From assembly GCA_045546275.1 (NCBI GenBank), contig JAZQCM010000014.1, positions 341,528 to 405,527 on the forward strand: a DNA stretch of 64,000 nt. Direction: 5' to 3'. Made by a program: the position numbers and the translations under genes. The notes beneath the pieces are model-generated. The model was not told the DNA's origin and did not search any database. It worked only from the letters and a program-made list of their open reading frames with translations. The DNA comes from RGIG1927 sp045546275 (GTDB lineage Bacteria; Bacillota; Clostridia; UMGS1883). This document shows positions 43,343-50,928 of the stretch, in pieces; position 1 is the first letter of the stretch; every line of letters begins with the position of its first letter.

Positions 43343-44626
43343 ATGAAGGTTTTGAAGAATGAGGCAAGAGAAAATAGCCAGGTTTATTTTGAAATAGAAA
43401 TCGAAAAGGAAGCATTCGCAGCAGCTATGGATAAGAGCTACAGAAAGAATGTTAAGTCCATCAACATCCCCGGTTTCAGAAAGGGTAAGGCTCCCAGAGC
43501 GTTCATCGAAAAGATGTACGGCGAAGCAATCTTCTATGATGATGCTATTAACTTCGTACTTCCCGAAGCTTACGAGGAAGCTGTTAAGGAGCTTGGTCTT
43601 GACACAGTTGACCAGCCCGATGTTGATATTGTAAAGCTTGAAAAGGGTGAAGCACCCGTATTCTCCGTTGTAGTTACAGTTAAGCCCGAAGTTAAGCTTG
43701 GTGACTACAAGGGTTTGAAGGTTGAAAAGGTTGTTAAGGCAGTTTCCGATGAAGACGTTCAGGCGGAACTCAAGCGTGCACAGGAAAACTGCGCAAGAGT
43801 AACAACAGTTGAAGAAGGCACACCTGAAAACGGTGACACAGTTGTGCTCGACTTTGAAGGCTTTGTTGACTCTGTTGCATTTGAAGGCGGTAAGGGCGAA
43901 GGCTACAACCTTGAATTAGGTAGCGGCAGCTTTATCCCCGGCTTTGAAGAACAGCTTGTAGGCAAGAACCTTAACGAGGAAGTTATTGTAAAGGTAACAT
44001 TCCCCGAAGAATACCATTCTGCTGATTTGGCAGGTAAGGATGCTGAATTCAAGTGCGTAATGCACTCCATCGTAAAGAAGGAGCTTCCCGAGCTTGATGA
44101 TGAATTTGCAAAAGATGTAAGTGAATTTGATACACTTGATGAATACAAGGCTGACATTGTGGCTAAACTTACTGAAAGAAACGAAAAAGAAGCTGAAGCA
44201 GAATTTGAAAACACAGTACTCGAAAAGGCTGCTGAGCTTATGGAAGTTGAAATGCCCGCTGTTATGGTTGAAAAGCAGATTGATTCCTATGTAAACGACA
44301 TGAAGTACCGTGTTGAATCTCAGGGTCTTTCCTTTGAACAGTATATGCAGTTCACAGGCATGACTGAAGAAGCAATGCGTGAAAACATGCGTCCTCAGGC
44401 AGAAAAAGGCGCAAGAGTAGCTCTTCTTATTGAAAATGTTGCAAAGGCTGAAAACATTAAGGCAACAGACGAAGATCTTGAAGAAGAAATCACAAAGCTT
44501 GCAGAAGGCTACGGCATGGAAGCAGATAAGGTTCGTGAAATCGTTAAGGCTAACGAAGAATCTATCCGTCAGGATATCGAATTCAGAAAGACTGTTAAGT
44601 TCCTTACAGAATCTGCAGCTAACTGA
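43343..44626 (+). CDS. tig: Trigger factor
   Basis: 427 residues. Ribosome-binding N-terminal domain with the INIPGFRKGKAPRAFIEKMYG signature shifted as usual (about 36-56), a central FKBP-type peptidyl-prolyl isomerase domain (GDTVVLDFEGFVD, about 168-180) and a helical C-terminal chaperone domain. It binds nascent chains at the ribosome exit. Followed by clpP and clpX, a widespread Firmicutes order. Confidence 0.97.
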   Translation: MKVLKNEARENSQVYFEIEIEKEAFAAAMDKSYRKNVKSINIPGFRKGKAPRAFIEKMYGEAIFYDDAINFVLPEAYEEAVKELGLDTVDQPDVDIVKLEKGEAPVFSVVVTVKPEVKLGDYKGLKVEKVVKAVSDEDVQAELKRAQENCARVTTVEEGTPENGDTVVLDFEGFVDSVAFEGGKGEGYNLELGSGSFIPGFEEQLVGKNLNEEVIVKVTFPEEYHSADLAGKDAEFKCVMHSIVKKELPELDDEFAKDVSEFDTLDEYKADIVAKLTERNEKEAEAEFENTVLEKAAELMEVEMPAVMVEKQIDSYVNDMKYRVESQGLSFEQYMQFTGMTEEAMRENMRPQAEKGARVALLIENVAKAENIKATDEDLEEEITKLAEGYGMEADKVREIVKANEESIRQDIEFRKTVKFLTESAAN

Positions 44627-44659
44627 TTTTAATTAAAAATTGAAAAGGATGTGTTTTAA

Positions 44660-45241
44660 ATGGCGTTTGTACCATATGTAATTGAACAGACCGGTAACGG
44701 TGAACGTTCATACGATATTTATTCCCGTCTTTTAAAGGATAGAATTATCGTTCTTTCCGACGAGGTGAATGACACTACAGCAAGCCTCATTGTGGCACAG
44801 CTTCTTTTTCTTGAGAGCGAAGACCCCGATAAAGACATACATTTCTATATCAACAGCCCCGGAGGAAGCGTCACAGCAGGCATGGCAATTTACGATACAA
44901 TGAACTACATTAAGTGCGATGTATCAACAATCTGCATCGGCTTGGCGGCATCTATGGGTGCGTTCCTTCTCTCCAGCGGTGCAAAGGGCAAAAGAATTGC
45001 TCTTCCCAACAGTGAAATTATGATTCATCAGCCTTTGGGTGGTGCTAAGGGTCAGGCAACTGATGTTGAAATACATGCTAAGTGGTTGCTTAAAACAAAA
45101 GAAAAGCTTAACAATATTTTAGCTAAGAACACCAATAAGCCCTTGGAAGACATTGTGAGAGACACTGAAAGAGACAATTTCATGAGTGCCGAAGAAGCCC
45201 TTGAATATGGCTTGATTGACAGAATTATTACTGAAAGATAA
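44660..45241 (+). CDS. clpP: ATP-dependent Clp protease proteolytic subunit
   Basis: 193 residues. Catalytic serine in GLAASMGAFLLSSG (about 98), histidine in PNSEIMIHQPLGG (about 123) and Asp in RDTERDNFMSAEEA (about 172). It forms the two-ring degradation chamber served by ClpX. A hairpin separates it from clpX. Confidence 0.97.
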   Translation: MAFVPYVIEQTGNGERSYDIYSRLLKDRIIVLSDEVNDTTASLIVAQLLFLESEDPDKDIHFYINSPGGSVTAGMAIYDTMNYIKCDVSTICIGLAASMGAFLLSSGAKGKRIALPNSEIMIHQPLGGAKGQATDVEIHAKWLLKTKEKLNNILAKNTNKPLEDIVRDTERDNFMSAEEALEYGLIDRIITER

Positions 45242-45245
45242 CATT

Positions 45246-45271
45246 GAAGCCGAGCAGATTTGCTCGGCTTC
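45246..45271 (+). terminator. Hairpin between clpP and clpX
   Basis: GAAGCCGAGCA, loop GATT, TGCTCGGCTTC followed by only a short pyrimidine stretch (CTTTG). It may partially terminate and so lower clpX expression relative to clpP. Confidence 0.65.
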
Positions 45272-45307
45272 CTTTGAGAAAGATTTAAAGAAAGAGGTTT
45301 TTTCTTT

Positions 45308-46537
45308 ATGAGTACACCAACAAACGAACCTAAATGTTCATTTTGCGGCAGAAGTGCTTCAAGAGTGGGAAGACTTATTGCAGGTCCCGGAGTTTATATT
45401 TGTAACGAATGTATCGAATCCTGTATTGATATTTTAGAGGGCGATTTTGAAGAATTCCACGAAGAAATTGAAGAAACAAAAGAAACCCGCGAAATTCCCA
45501 AGCCTTTGGAAATTAAAAATTTCCTTGACGAATATGTAATAGGTCAGGATAAAGCGAAAAAAGCTCTTTCGGTAGCGGTTTATAACCACTACAAGCGCAT
45601 TGGTGTAAAGAGTGAGAACGAGGTTGAAATACAAAAGAGCAATATCTTAATGCTTGGTCCTACAGGTAGCGGCAAAACTCTTTTAGCACAGACCATGGCA
45701 AAATTGCTGGACGTTCCCTTTGCAATTGCCGATGCCACAAGTCTTACGGAAGCCGGCTATGTAGGCGAGGACGTGGAAAACATTCTCTTAAAGCTTATCA
45801 TGGCGGCAGACGGCGACATTAAAAAGGCTGAAAAGGGCATTATTTACATTGACGAAATCGATAAAATAACAAAAAAAGGCGAAAATGTATCCATCACACG
45901 TGACGTATCGGGCGAAGGCGTGCAGCAGGCACTCCTTAAAATTTTAGAAGGCACAAACGCCTCCGTACCGCCCCAGGGTGGCAGAAAGCATCCTCAGCAG
46001 GAATGCTTCCGTATTGATACAAGTAACATTCTCTTCATTTGCGGCGGTGCATTTGACGGCTTGGAAAAAATCATTTCAAAGCGCATGGGCAAGCAGGCAA
46101 TGGGCTTTGGCAACGAGGTTAAGAGCACAAGCAAAGCCGAAATCGGCGAAATCCTCAAAAGCGTTGAGCCTCAGGATTTGTTAAAATTTGGCATAATCCC
46201 CGAATTTATCGGCAGACTTCCCATTGTGGTAAGCTTGGAAAACCTTGACGAGGAGGCTTTAAAGCAAATCCTCACACAGCCGAAGAATGCTTTGGTTAAG
46301 CAGTACAAAAAGCTTTTTGAAATTGACGGGGTAGAGCTCAACATTACAGAAGATGCCCTTAACGCAGTTGCAAAAAAAGCAATTGAAAGAAAAACAGGTG
46401 CACGTGGCTTAAGAGCAATTATGGAAGAAACCATGAGCGATATTATGTTCACAGTGCCCTCAAGTGACGGTGTAACAAAGGTAACTGTTACCCAAGAAAC
46501 AGTTGAAAACCGTGGCGAAAACTACGAAGCATCTTAA
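45308..46537 (+). CDS. clpX: ATP-dependent Clp protease ATPase subunit ClpX
   Basis: 409 residues. Zinc-binding N-terminus (CSFCGRS ... CNECIESC), Walker A GPTGSGKTLLAQTMA (about 118), GYVGEDVENILLKL, Walker B IIYIDEIDKI, and a C-terminal sensor-2 region KTGARGLRAIMEE. It unfolds tagged substrates and feeds them to ClpP. Confidence 0.98.
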   Translation: MSTPTNEPKCSFCGRSASRVGRLIAGPGVYICNECIESCIDILEGDFEEFHEEIEETKETREIPKPLEIKNFLDEYVIGQDKAKKALSVAVYNHYKRIGVKSENEVEIQKSNILMLGPTGSGKTLLAQTMAKLLDVPFAIADATSLTEAGYVGEDVENILLKLIMAADGDIKKAEKGIIYIDEIDKITKKGENVSITRDVSGEGVQQALLKILEGTNASVPPQGGRKHPQQECFRIDTSNILFICGGAFDGLEKIISKRMGKQAMGFGNEVKSTSKAEIGEILKSVEPQDLLKFGIIPEFIGRLPIVVSLENLDEEALKQILTQPKNALVKQYKKLFEIDGVELNITEDALNAVAKKAIERKTGARGLRAIMEETMSDIMFTVPSSDGVTKVTVTQETVENRGENYEAS

Positions 46538-46549
46538 ATAAGGCGTTTT

Positions 46550-46580
46550 TTCGGTGGGCAAAAACCCACCGAATTTTTTT
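46550..46580 (+). terminator. Intrinsic terminator of tig-clpPX
   Basis: TTCGGTGGG, A-rich loop, CCCACCGAA then TTTTTTT. Confidence 0.92.
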
Positions 46581-46601
46581 GAAAAAACTTCAAAAAAGTA
46601 G

Positions 46602-46629
46602 TTGACAAAATCAAATTCTGTGCTATAAT
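46602..46629 (+). promoter_or_regulatory. Promoter of tRNA-Gln
   Basis: TTGACA, 16-base spacer, TATAAT, about 30 bases before the mature tRNA. Confidence 0.88.
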
Positions 46630-46658
46630 AATCAAGTAAGCAAAATTGAATAGAATAT

Positions 46659-46732
46659 TGCCGGATTGTGTAAGGGTAGCACGACAGACTCTGACTCTGT
46701 TTGTCTGGGTTCGAATCCTAGTCCGGCAACCA
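46659..46732 (+). tRNA. tRNA-Gln (anticodon CTG)
   Basis: A full cloverleaf: acceptor TGCCGGA/TCCGGCA, D stem GTGT/GCAC, anticodon stem ACAGA/TCTGT with loop CTCTGAC (anticodon CTG, reads CAG), T stem CTGGG/CCTAG with loop TTCGAAT, discriminator A and encoded CCA. 74 bases. Its 3' half is repeated in degenerate form at 46903-46932. Confidence 0.95.
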
Positions 46733-46764
46733 AAAAAGCACTTGCAGTATGCAAGTGCTTTTTT
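46733..46764 (+). terminator. Terminator of tRNA-Gln; copy 1 of a duplicated terminator
   Basis: AAAAA, GCACTTGCA, loop GTA, TGCAAGTGC, TTTTTT. The same stem and loop, with the same AGCTAAAT downstream, recurs at 48438-48478. Confidence 0.92.
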
Positions 46765-46765
46765 C

Positions 46766-46856
46766 AGCTAAATTCGCTTATGCGAGCTAAATGTGCCTAC
46801 GCACACTAAATTACTTCGTAGCTAAATTGACCTTCGGTCAGCTAATGGCGAATTTA
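46766..46856 (+). repeat. Tandem mini-hairpin array with CTAAAT linkers
   Basis: Four short stem-loops of different sequence: TCGC-TTAT-GCGA (46774-46785), GTGC-CTAC-GCAC (46793-46804), TAC-TTC-GTA (46812-46820) and TGACC-TTC-GGTCA (46828-46840), each separated by the constant (G/A)CTAAAT linker, period 16-20 bases. The array is closed by an outer inverted repeat TAAATTCGC (46769-46777) with GCGAATTTA (46848-46856). Arms change but remain complementary, which points to structure being kept. No coding potential. Confidence 0.75.
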
Positions 46857-46902
46857 ACTTAGTTGTTTTGAAAAAACAATTTAGTTAAAAACATATTGTA
46901 TC

Positions 46903-46932
46903 TTGTCTGGGTTCAAAACCTAATCCGGCAAC
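46903..46932 (+). pseudogene. Degenerate copy of the tRNA-Gln 3' half
   Basis: Thirty bases matching the tRNA from the variable loop to the 3' end, starting TTGTCTGGGTT, with a handful of changes (T-loop TTCAAAA, T-stem CCTAA, end AACA instead of AACCA). The 5' half is missing, so it cannot fold as a tRNA. It is the pattern left by insertion at a tRNA 3' end or by tandem duplication. Its own terminator follows. Confidence 0.8.
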
Positions 46933-46939
46933 AAAAAAG

Positions 46940-46981
46940 CAGAGCGATTTAGATGACAATCTGGATTGTTCTGTTTTTTTA
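46940..46981 (+). terminator. Terminator after the tRNA 3'-half copy
   Basis: CAGAGCGATTTAGAT, loop GACA, ATCTGGATTGTTCTG (15 bp including G-U pairs) and TTTTTTT. Confidence 0.8.
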
Positions 46982-47013
46982 TTTTTAATAGTTCTAATAA
47001 AAAAGTGTAAAAG

Positions 47014-47041
47014 TGAAACTTTTTTGGATTTTTGAGGATAT
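47014..47041 (+). promoter_or_regulatory. Candidate ECF-type promoter before the sigma gene
   Basis: TGAAAC followed by a T-rich tract and, 16 bases on, GGATAT. The AAC-containing -35 with a T-run is typical of ECF sigma targets, so the sigma factor may drive its own gene. No good sigma-A promoter is visible here. Confidence 0.45.
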
Positions 47042-47094
47042 ATAAAAGTGTAAAGATTAAAAGCTTTTACCTTTGCATAGAAAGTTGGTTTAAG

Positions 47095-47625
47095 ATGGTA
47101 GATGAAGCAAAGTTGCTCCGGCAACTAAAACGAAAACAGGAAAACTCAATAAATCAAGCAATAGAAATTTATACCCCATATCTGAGTACAGTTCTTTTTA
47201 ATATGGTTGGTAACAGACTTCCTAAAGAGGATATTGAGGAAATTATTTCTGATGTCTTTGTTATGCTATGGAAAAACGCAGGATACATAGATTTAGAAAA
47301 AGGCACAATACGCTCATATATTTCTGCATCGGCTCGCAATTTTGCGTTAAAGAGACTTAATAAGAGAAAAGATTATACAAACCTTGATGATATTGAAATT
47401 CCCGTGGAAGATGATTTTACAGTTGATAATAACAAATCTGTGTGGGATGCTGTTATGAGGCTCGGAGAACCGGATAATGAAATATTTGTCAGGTTTTATA
47501 GGTATGATGAAAAGCTGAAGGATATTTCAAAAGCAACCGGACTTAATATTTCTACCATAAAGGCCAAGCTTTTAAGAGGAAAACGAAAACTCAAAAAAAT
47601 ATTAAATGCGGAGGAATCGTTATGA
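47095..47625 (+). CDS. ECF-type RNA polymerase sigma factor
   Basis: 176 residues from ATG 47095. Region 2: IYTPYLSTVLFNMVGNRLPK and DIEEIISDVFVMLWKNAG; region 4: FVRFYRYDEKLKDISKATGL then NISTIKAKLLRGKRKLKKIL, the helix-turn-helix that reads the -35 box. The ribosome site is weak. It overlaps the downstream membrane protein by 4 bases (ATGA), the usual sigma/anti-sigma coupling. The gene looks more AT-rich than its neighbours and lies in the tRNA-flanked segment, so it may have been acquired. Stimulus unknown. Confidence 0.9.
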   Translation: MVDEAKLLRQLKRKQENSINQAIEIYTPYLSTVLFNMVGNRLPKEDIEEIISDVFVMLWKNAGYIDLEKGTIRSYISASARNFALKRLNKRKDYTNLDDIEIPVEDDFTVDNNKSVWDAVMRLGEPDNEIFVRFYRYDEKLKDISKATGLNISTIKAKLLRGKRKLKKILNAEESL

Positions 47626-48407
47626 ATAAAAAAAGAAACCTGATTGATGAACTCAACATCAAAGGTTACACTGATAATACATCATGTGCACTTGATATAA
47701 GTGTTGAGAAAATTAAAAATATGGTTAATAATCGAATTGATTCCGCACCTACGGAAAGGATGTTAAAACTTATGAAATCAAAAAAGAAAATGGCACTTAT
47801 TGCAGTAGCAGCAACACTTGTTCTGGGAATAACGGGTTTTGCAGCAAGCGGAATAATCTCACAGTGGTTTAGTTCGTCTTCAGCTATTCCTGACTATGAC
47901 TCGCTCCCGACTGCGGAGCAGGTAAAGAAAGATATTGGATATGATGCAGTTTTAATTGAATCCTTTGAGAACGGATATACTTTTGATAATGGTAATATTA
48001 TCAATAACAATTTAACAGACGAAAATAATAACTCAATTGAAAAATTCAAATCAGTAATGTTCCGTTACGAAAAGGACGGCGATGTGGTGAATTTCTCACA
48101 AGATAAGTATGATTCTGATATGGAAACAGTCGGTGATGTAGTTGCAACTGTTAATGGTGTTGATATTTTTTATCCCAGTTATACAAACAAGATTGTTCCG
48201 TCTGATTATAAAATGACTGAGGAAGATAAAAAAGCAGAAGCAAATGGTGAATTGGTGTTCAGCTATGGCTCATCTAAAGTCGAAATCAAAGAAGTACAGA
48301 GTGTATTATGGTCTGAAGGTGGAATCCAATATAGCCTTATGCAGATTGACGGAAAGTTATCTGCTGATGAGCTTGTAGAAATGGCAAAGGAAATTATAGA
48401 GAAATAA
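47622..48407 (+). CDS. Membrane anti-sigma factor-like protein (DUF4367-type C-terminus)
   Basis: 261 residues. Cytosolic N-terminus of about 60 residues, one membrane span (MALIAVAATLVLGITGFAA, about 56-74), and an outer C-terminal domain ending VLWSEGGIQYSLMQIDG and ELVEMAKEIIEK, as in DUF4367 regulators of ECF systems. It probably holds the sigma factor at the membrane and senses an envelope signal. No zinc-binding anti-sigma motif (HxxxCxxC) is seen. Start codon overlaps the sigma stop. Confidence 0.82.
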   Translation: MNKKRNLIDELNIKGYTDNTSCALDISVEKIKNMVNNRIDSAPTERMLKLMKSKKKMALIAVAATLVLGITGFAASGIISQWFSSSSAIPDYDSLPTAEQVKKDIGYDAVLIESFENGYTFDNGNIINNNLTDENNNSIEKFKSVMFRYEKDGDVVNFSQDKYDSDMETVGDVVATVNGVDIFYPSYTNKIVPSDYKMTEEDKKAEANGELVFSYGSSKVEIKEVQSVLWSEGGIQYSLMQIDGKLSADELVEMAKEIIEK

Positions 48408-48437
48408 ACGGCATCTAAATCATTCGCATCTTCCGGG

Positions 48438-48478
48438 AAAAAGCACTTGCAGTATGCAAGTGCTTTTTTTAGCTAAAT
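48438..48478 (+). terminator. Copy 2 of the tRNA-Gln terminator
   Basis: The same A5, GCACTTGCA-GTA-TGCAAGTGC, T7 and AGCTAAAT as at 46732-46773, with one indel, here preceded by TCCGG (48432-48436), the motif that ends the tRNA acceptor arm. It terminates the sigma/anti-sigma unit and closes a directly repeated bracket of about 1.7 kb. Confidence 0.88.
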
Positions 48479-48510
48479 ATGCTACGCGTGCTTAAAAGCA
48501 ATTTTACTTA

Positions 48511-48539
48511 TTTACATAAATGACAAAATGTGGTATCAT
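48511..48539 (+). promoter_or_regulatory. Promoter of the small membrane protein gene
   Basis: TTTACA, 17-base spacer, TATCAT. Confidence 0.65.
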
Positions 48540-48560
48540 AAAAAAGAAAGGGTGAGTTTT

Positions 48561-48890
48561 ATGGCTAATTTATATGGAAAAATAATTGACGGGTCTTTTG
48601 GCAGATATTATAAAAGATTTCGTGAGCTCCACGCAACAAGTGAGGACACCGCCGTTACAACCGAAACACTTTTTCCCGATGGAAAAGGAATGTGGGATAG
48701 TAAAGCTTTAAGGGAAATGCTCAATTTCGGTGTGGTGAAAAAAGCACCCGGCAACAAATACTATCTTAACGAAAAGCTTGCAAGTAACTCCAATGCAGTT
48801 TTGAAGCAAAGGCTTATCCTTGTGGGTATAGCTCTTGTTATCGGACTTGTTCTTGGCTTGTTGTCACGCTATGGCATTATTGAAATATAA
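48561..48890 (+). CDS. Small C-tail-anchored protein of unknown function
   Basis: 109 residues from ATG 48561 (AAAGGGTGAG upstream). The N-terminal two thirds is soluble and basic (GSFGRYYKRFRELHA, GVVKKAPGNKYYLNEKL), possibly a small winged-helix-like fold. The C-terminus is one membrane span (RLILVGIALVIGLVLGLLSR) with a very short outer tail. I do not recognise the family. Single-gene unit with promoter and terminator. Confidence 0.75.
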   Translation: MANLYGKIIDGSFGRYYKRFRELHATSEDTAVTTETLFPDGKGMWDSKALREMLNFGVVKKAPGNKYYLNEKLASNSNAVLKQRLILVGIALVIGLVLGLLSRYGIIEI

Positions 48891-48909
48891 GTTTTTGTCA
48901 AATATAATT

Positions 48910-48942
48910 AAAAAGACAGATTTCAGAAAAATCTGTCTTTTT
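48910..48942 (+). terminator. Intrinsic terminator
   Basis: AAAAAGACAGATTT, loop CAG, AAATCTGTCTTTTT. Confidence 0.9.
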
Positions 48943-49047
48943 GTGTTGAAAACTATATTATTCACGTCAAAACACGGGAAGTTTACGCCAAAAGTATTTA
49001 ACTTTACAACAAAATAGTGTATGATGGTAGTTAAAGGAGGCTTTAAT

Positions 49048-50883
49048 ATGAAAAAAAGTTTTAGTTTATTATTAACAATATTTGTAATCCTTTTTGCATT
49101 GTACATTCCTGTTTTTGCAACAGAGGACATTATTATTTTTTACGAAAACGACGTACACTGTGCCGCAGACGGATATAGCTTGTTAAAGGGACTTAAAAAC
49201 GAAGCTTTAAAAGAAACGGATTATGTTGGAGTTGTGTCTTCGGGTGATTTTATTCAGGGTGGCAATTTAGGTGTTGTTTCAAAGGGCGAATACATCATAA
49301 ACCTAATGAACCTTGTTGGTTACGATGCAGTGGGTCTTGGCAACCACGAATTTGACTATAAGCTCAACAGGCTTTTTGAACTTCAAAAAATGCTCAATGC
49401 ACCTTTGGTGAATGTGAATTTAAAAAATGAAAAAAATGAAAGTGTTTTTGAACCTTATAAAATCATCACATATGGTGAAACAAAAGTTGCATTTTTAGGT
49501 GTTGTCACACCTGAAACAATAACATCTTCTTCGCCAACTCAGTTTAAAAATGAAAAAGGTGATTATATTTATAGCTTTTCGCCTGATAACCTTTGTGAAA
49601 CCATTCAAGAAGGTGTGGATTCGGCAAAGAAGAAGGGTGCAGATTATGTAATACTGCTTTCTCATTTAGGAACCATGGAGGGCATTGAAAAATGGAGTAC
49701 ACAGTATGTGGCAAAGAACACAACGGATATTGATGTAATTTTAGATGCACATTCCCATGCTGTTATTGAAAAAGAAGTGCTTGAAAATAAAAATGGGGAA
49801 GAAGTGTACCTCACATCAACAGGCACAAAGTTTGAAAACATAGGTAAGCTTACAATTTCAAAAAACGGAACAATTGACACAAAGCTTATTAAAACAGAAG
49901 AATGCACCGTTAGGGACGAAAAGGTGTTGGAATACACTGCCCGCATAAATGAGGAGTATAAAAACTTAGGCGAAAGAAAAGTGGGTGTGAATAACGTAAA
50001 TCTTGTGGCTTATGGCGAAGGCGGCACACGAATTGTGAGAAAACAAGAAACAAATCTTGGCAATTTGTGCGCCGATGCTTACCGCATTGTTACAAACTCA
50101 GACATTGGCATGGCAAACGGTGGTGGAGTCCGTGCGGATGTTCAAAAAGGCGATATTACCTTTAACGACCTTTTAACTGTATTCCCCTTTAATAATCAGG
50201 CTTGCGTTGTGGAGGTTACGGGCAGTACTCTTTTGGATGTACTGGAATTTTCGGTAAGAGAATATCCTAATGAAAATGGCGGCTTTATGCAGGTTTCGGG
50301 CTTGAAATTTGACTTTGACCCTCAGGTTAAATCCAGTGTTGAGGTTGACGAAAAGGATGCCTTTGTTAAAACTTGTGGCGAAAGACGAGTGAGCAATGTT
50401 TTTGTTTTAAATTCCCAAACCAAGGAATGGGAAAAGCTCGATGTGAATCAAACCTACTCTGTTGCGTCCAACGGTTTTGTTGTTTCCGAGCTTGGTGATG
50501 GCTACACAATGTTTAAAGACAGATTAAGTCTTACCGAAACGGGAATGCTTGACATAGAAATTCTGGAAAGCTATGTGACAGAAAACCTTAATGGTGTTAT
50601 TGGCGAAGAATACAATGTGCCTGAAAACAGAATAAACATCCTGGATGAATACATTCCGTTACGAAAAACCTTCGAAGAAGAAGGCTGTGAGGTTATCTGG
50701 AATGCAGAAGACCCGTTGACAATTGTTGTAAGGAAGAGTAATGTGATAATTACCTTTACAGCAGGCACAAACATAATGATGGTGAACAAAGCTCTTTACA
50801 AATGCGACAGAACAGCCTACATTGAAAACGGTACAACCTACATTTCAAAAGACTGTCTTAGCTTTGCAGGGGTAGAAAACTGA
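49048..50883 (+). CDS. Secreted 5'-nucleotidase / metallophosphoesterase
   Basis: 611 residues from ATG 49048 (AAAGGAGG site). Signal peptide (MKKSFSLLLTIFVILFALYIPVFA). N-terminal metallophosphatase: FYENDVHCAADG (first metal site), SSGDFIQGG, GLGNHEFDYKLNRL, and DAHSHAVIEK. C-terminal nucleotidase domain: NLCADAYRIV, ANGGGVRADVQKGDITFNDL and FPFNNQ. An extra 80-residue tail resembles a copper-amine-oxidase-N-like wall module. It probably releases phosphate or nucleosides from extracellular nucleotides, like UshA/YfkN. A TATGAT -10 is at 49020, with a poor -35. Confidence 0.9.
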   Translation: MKKSFSLLLTIFVILFALYIPVFATEDIIIFYENDVHCAADGYSLLKGLKNEALKETDYVGVVSSGDFIQGGNLGVVSKGEYIINLMNLVGYDAVGLGNHEFDYKLNRLFELQKMLNAPLVNVNLKNEKNESVFEPYKIITYGETKVAFLGVVTPETITSSSPTQFKNEKGDYIYSFSPDNLCETIQEGVDSAKKKGADYVILLSHLGTMEGIEKWSTQYVAKNTTDIDVILDAHSHAVIEKEVLENKNGEEVYLTSTGTKFENIGKLTISKNGTIDTKLIKTEECTVRDEKVLEYTARINEEYKNLGERKVGVNNVNLVAYGEGGTRIVRKQETNLGNLCADAYRIVTNSDIGMANGGGVRADVQKGDITFNDLLTVFPFNNQACVVEVTGSTLLDVLEFSVREYPNENGGFMQVSGLKFDFDPQVKSSVEVDEKDAFVKTCGERRVSNVFVLNSQTKEWEKLDVNQTYSVASNGFVVSELGDGYTMFKDRLSLTETGMLDIEILESYVTENLNGVIGEEYNVPENRINILDEYIPLRKTFEEEGCEVIWNAEDPLTIVVRKSNVIITFTAGTNIMMVNKALYKCDRTAYIENGTTYISKDCLSFAGVEN

Positions 50884-50928
50884 ATTGAGAATTAAATAAC
50901 ATTTAACTTTAGTGAAAGGGAAGATAGT

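Noticed and set aside
46766..46856. CRISPR array
   Set aside because: The constant linker is 6-8 bases with 9-13-base palindromic inserts; there are no CRISPR-length repeats or spacers and no cas genes.
46903..46932. Second tRNA-Gln gene
   Set aside because: Only the 3' half matches; the D and anticodon arms are missing and the CCA end is changed, so it cannot be a working tRNA.
46659..48478. Active integrative element at tRNA-Gln
   Set aside because: No integrase, excisionase or transfer genes lie in or beside the segment; at most it is a relic.
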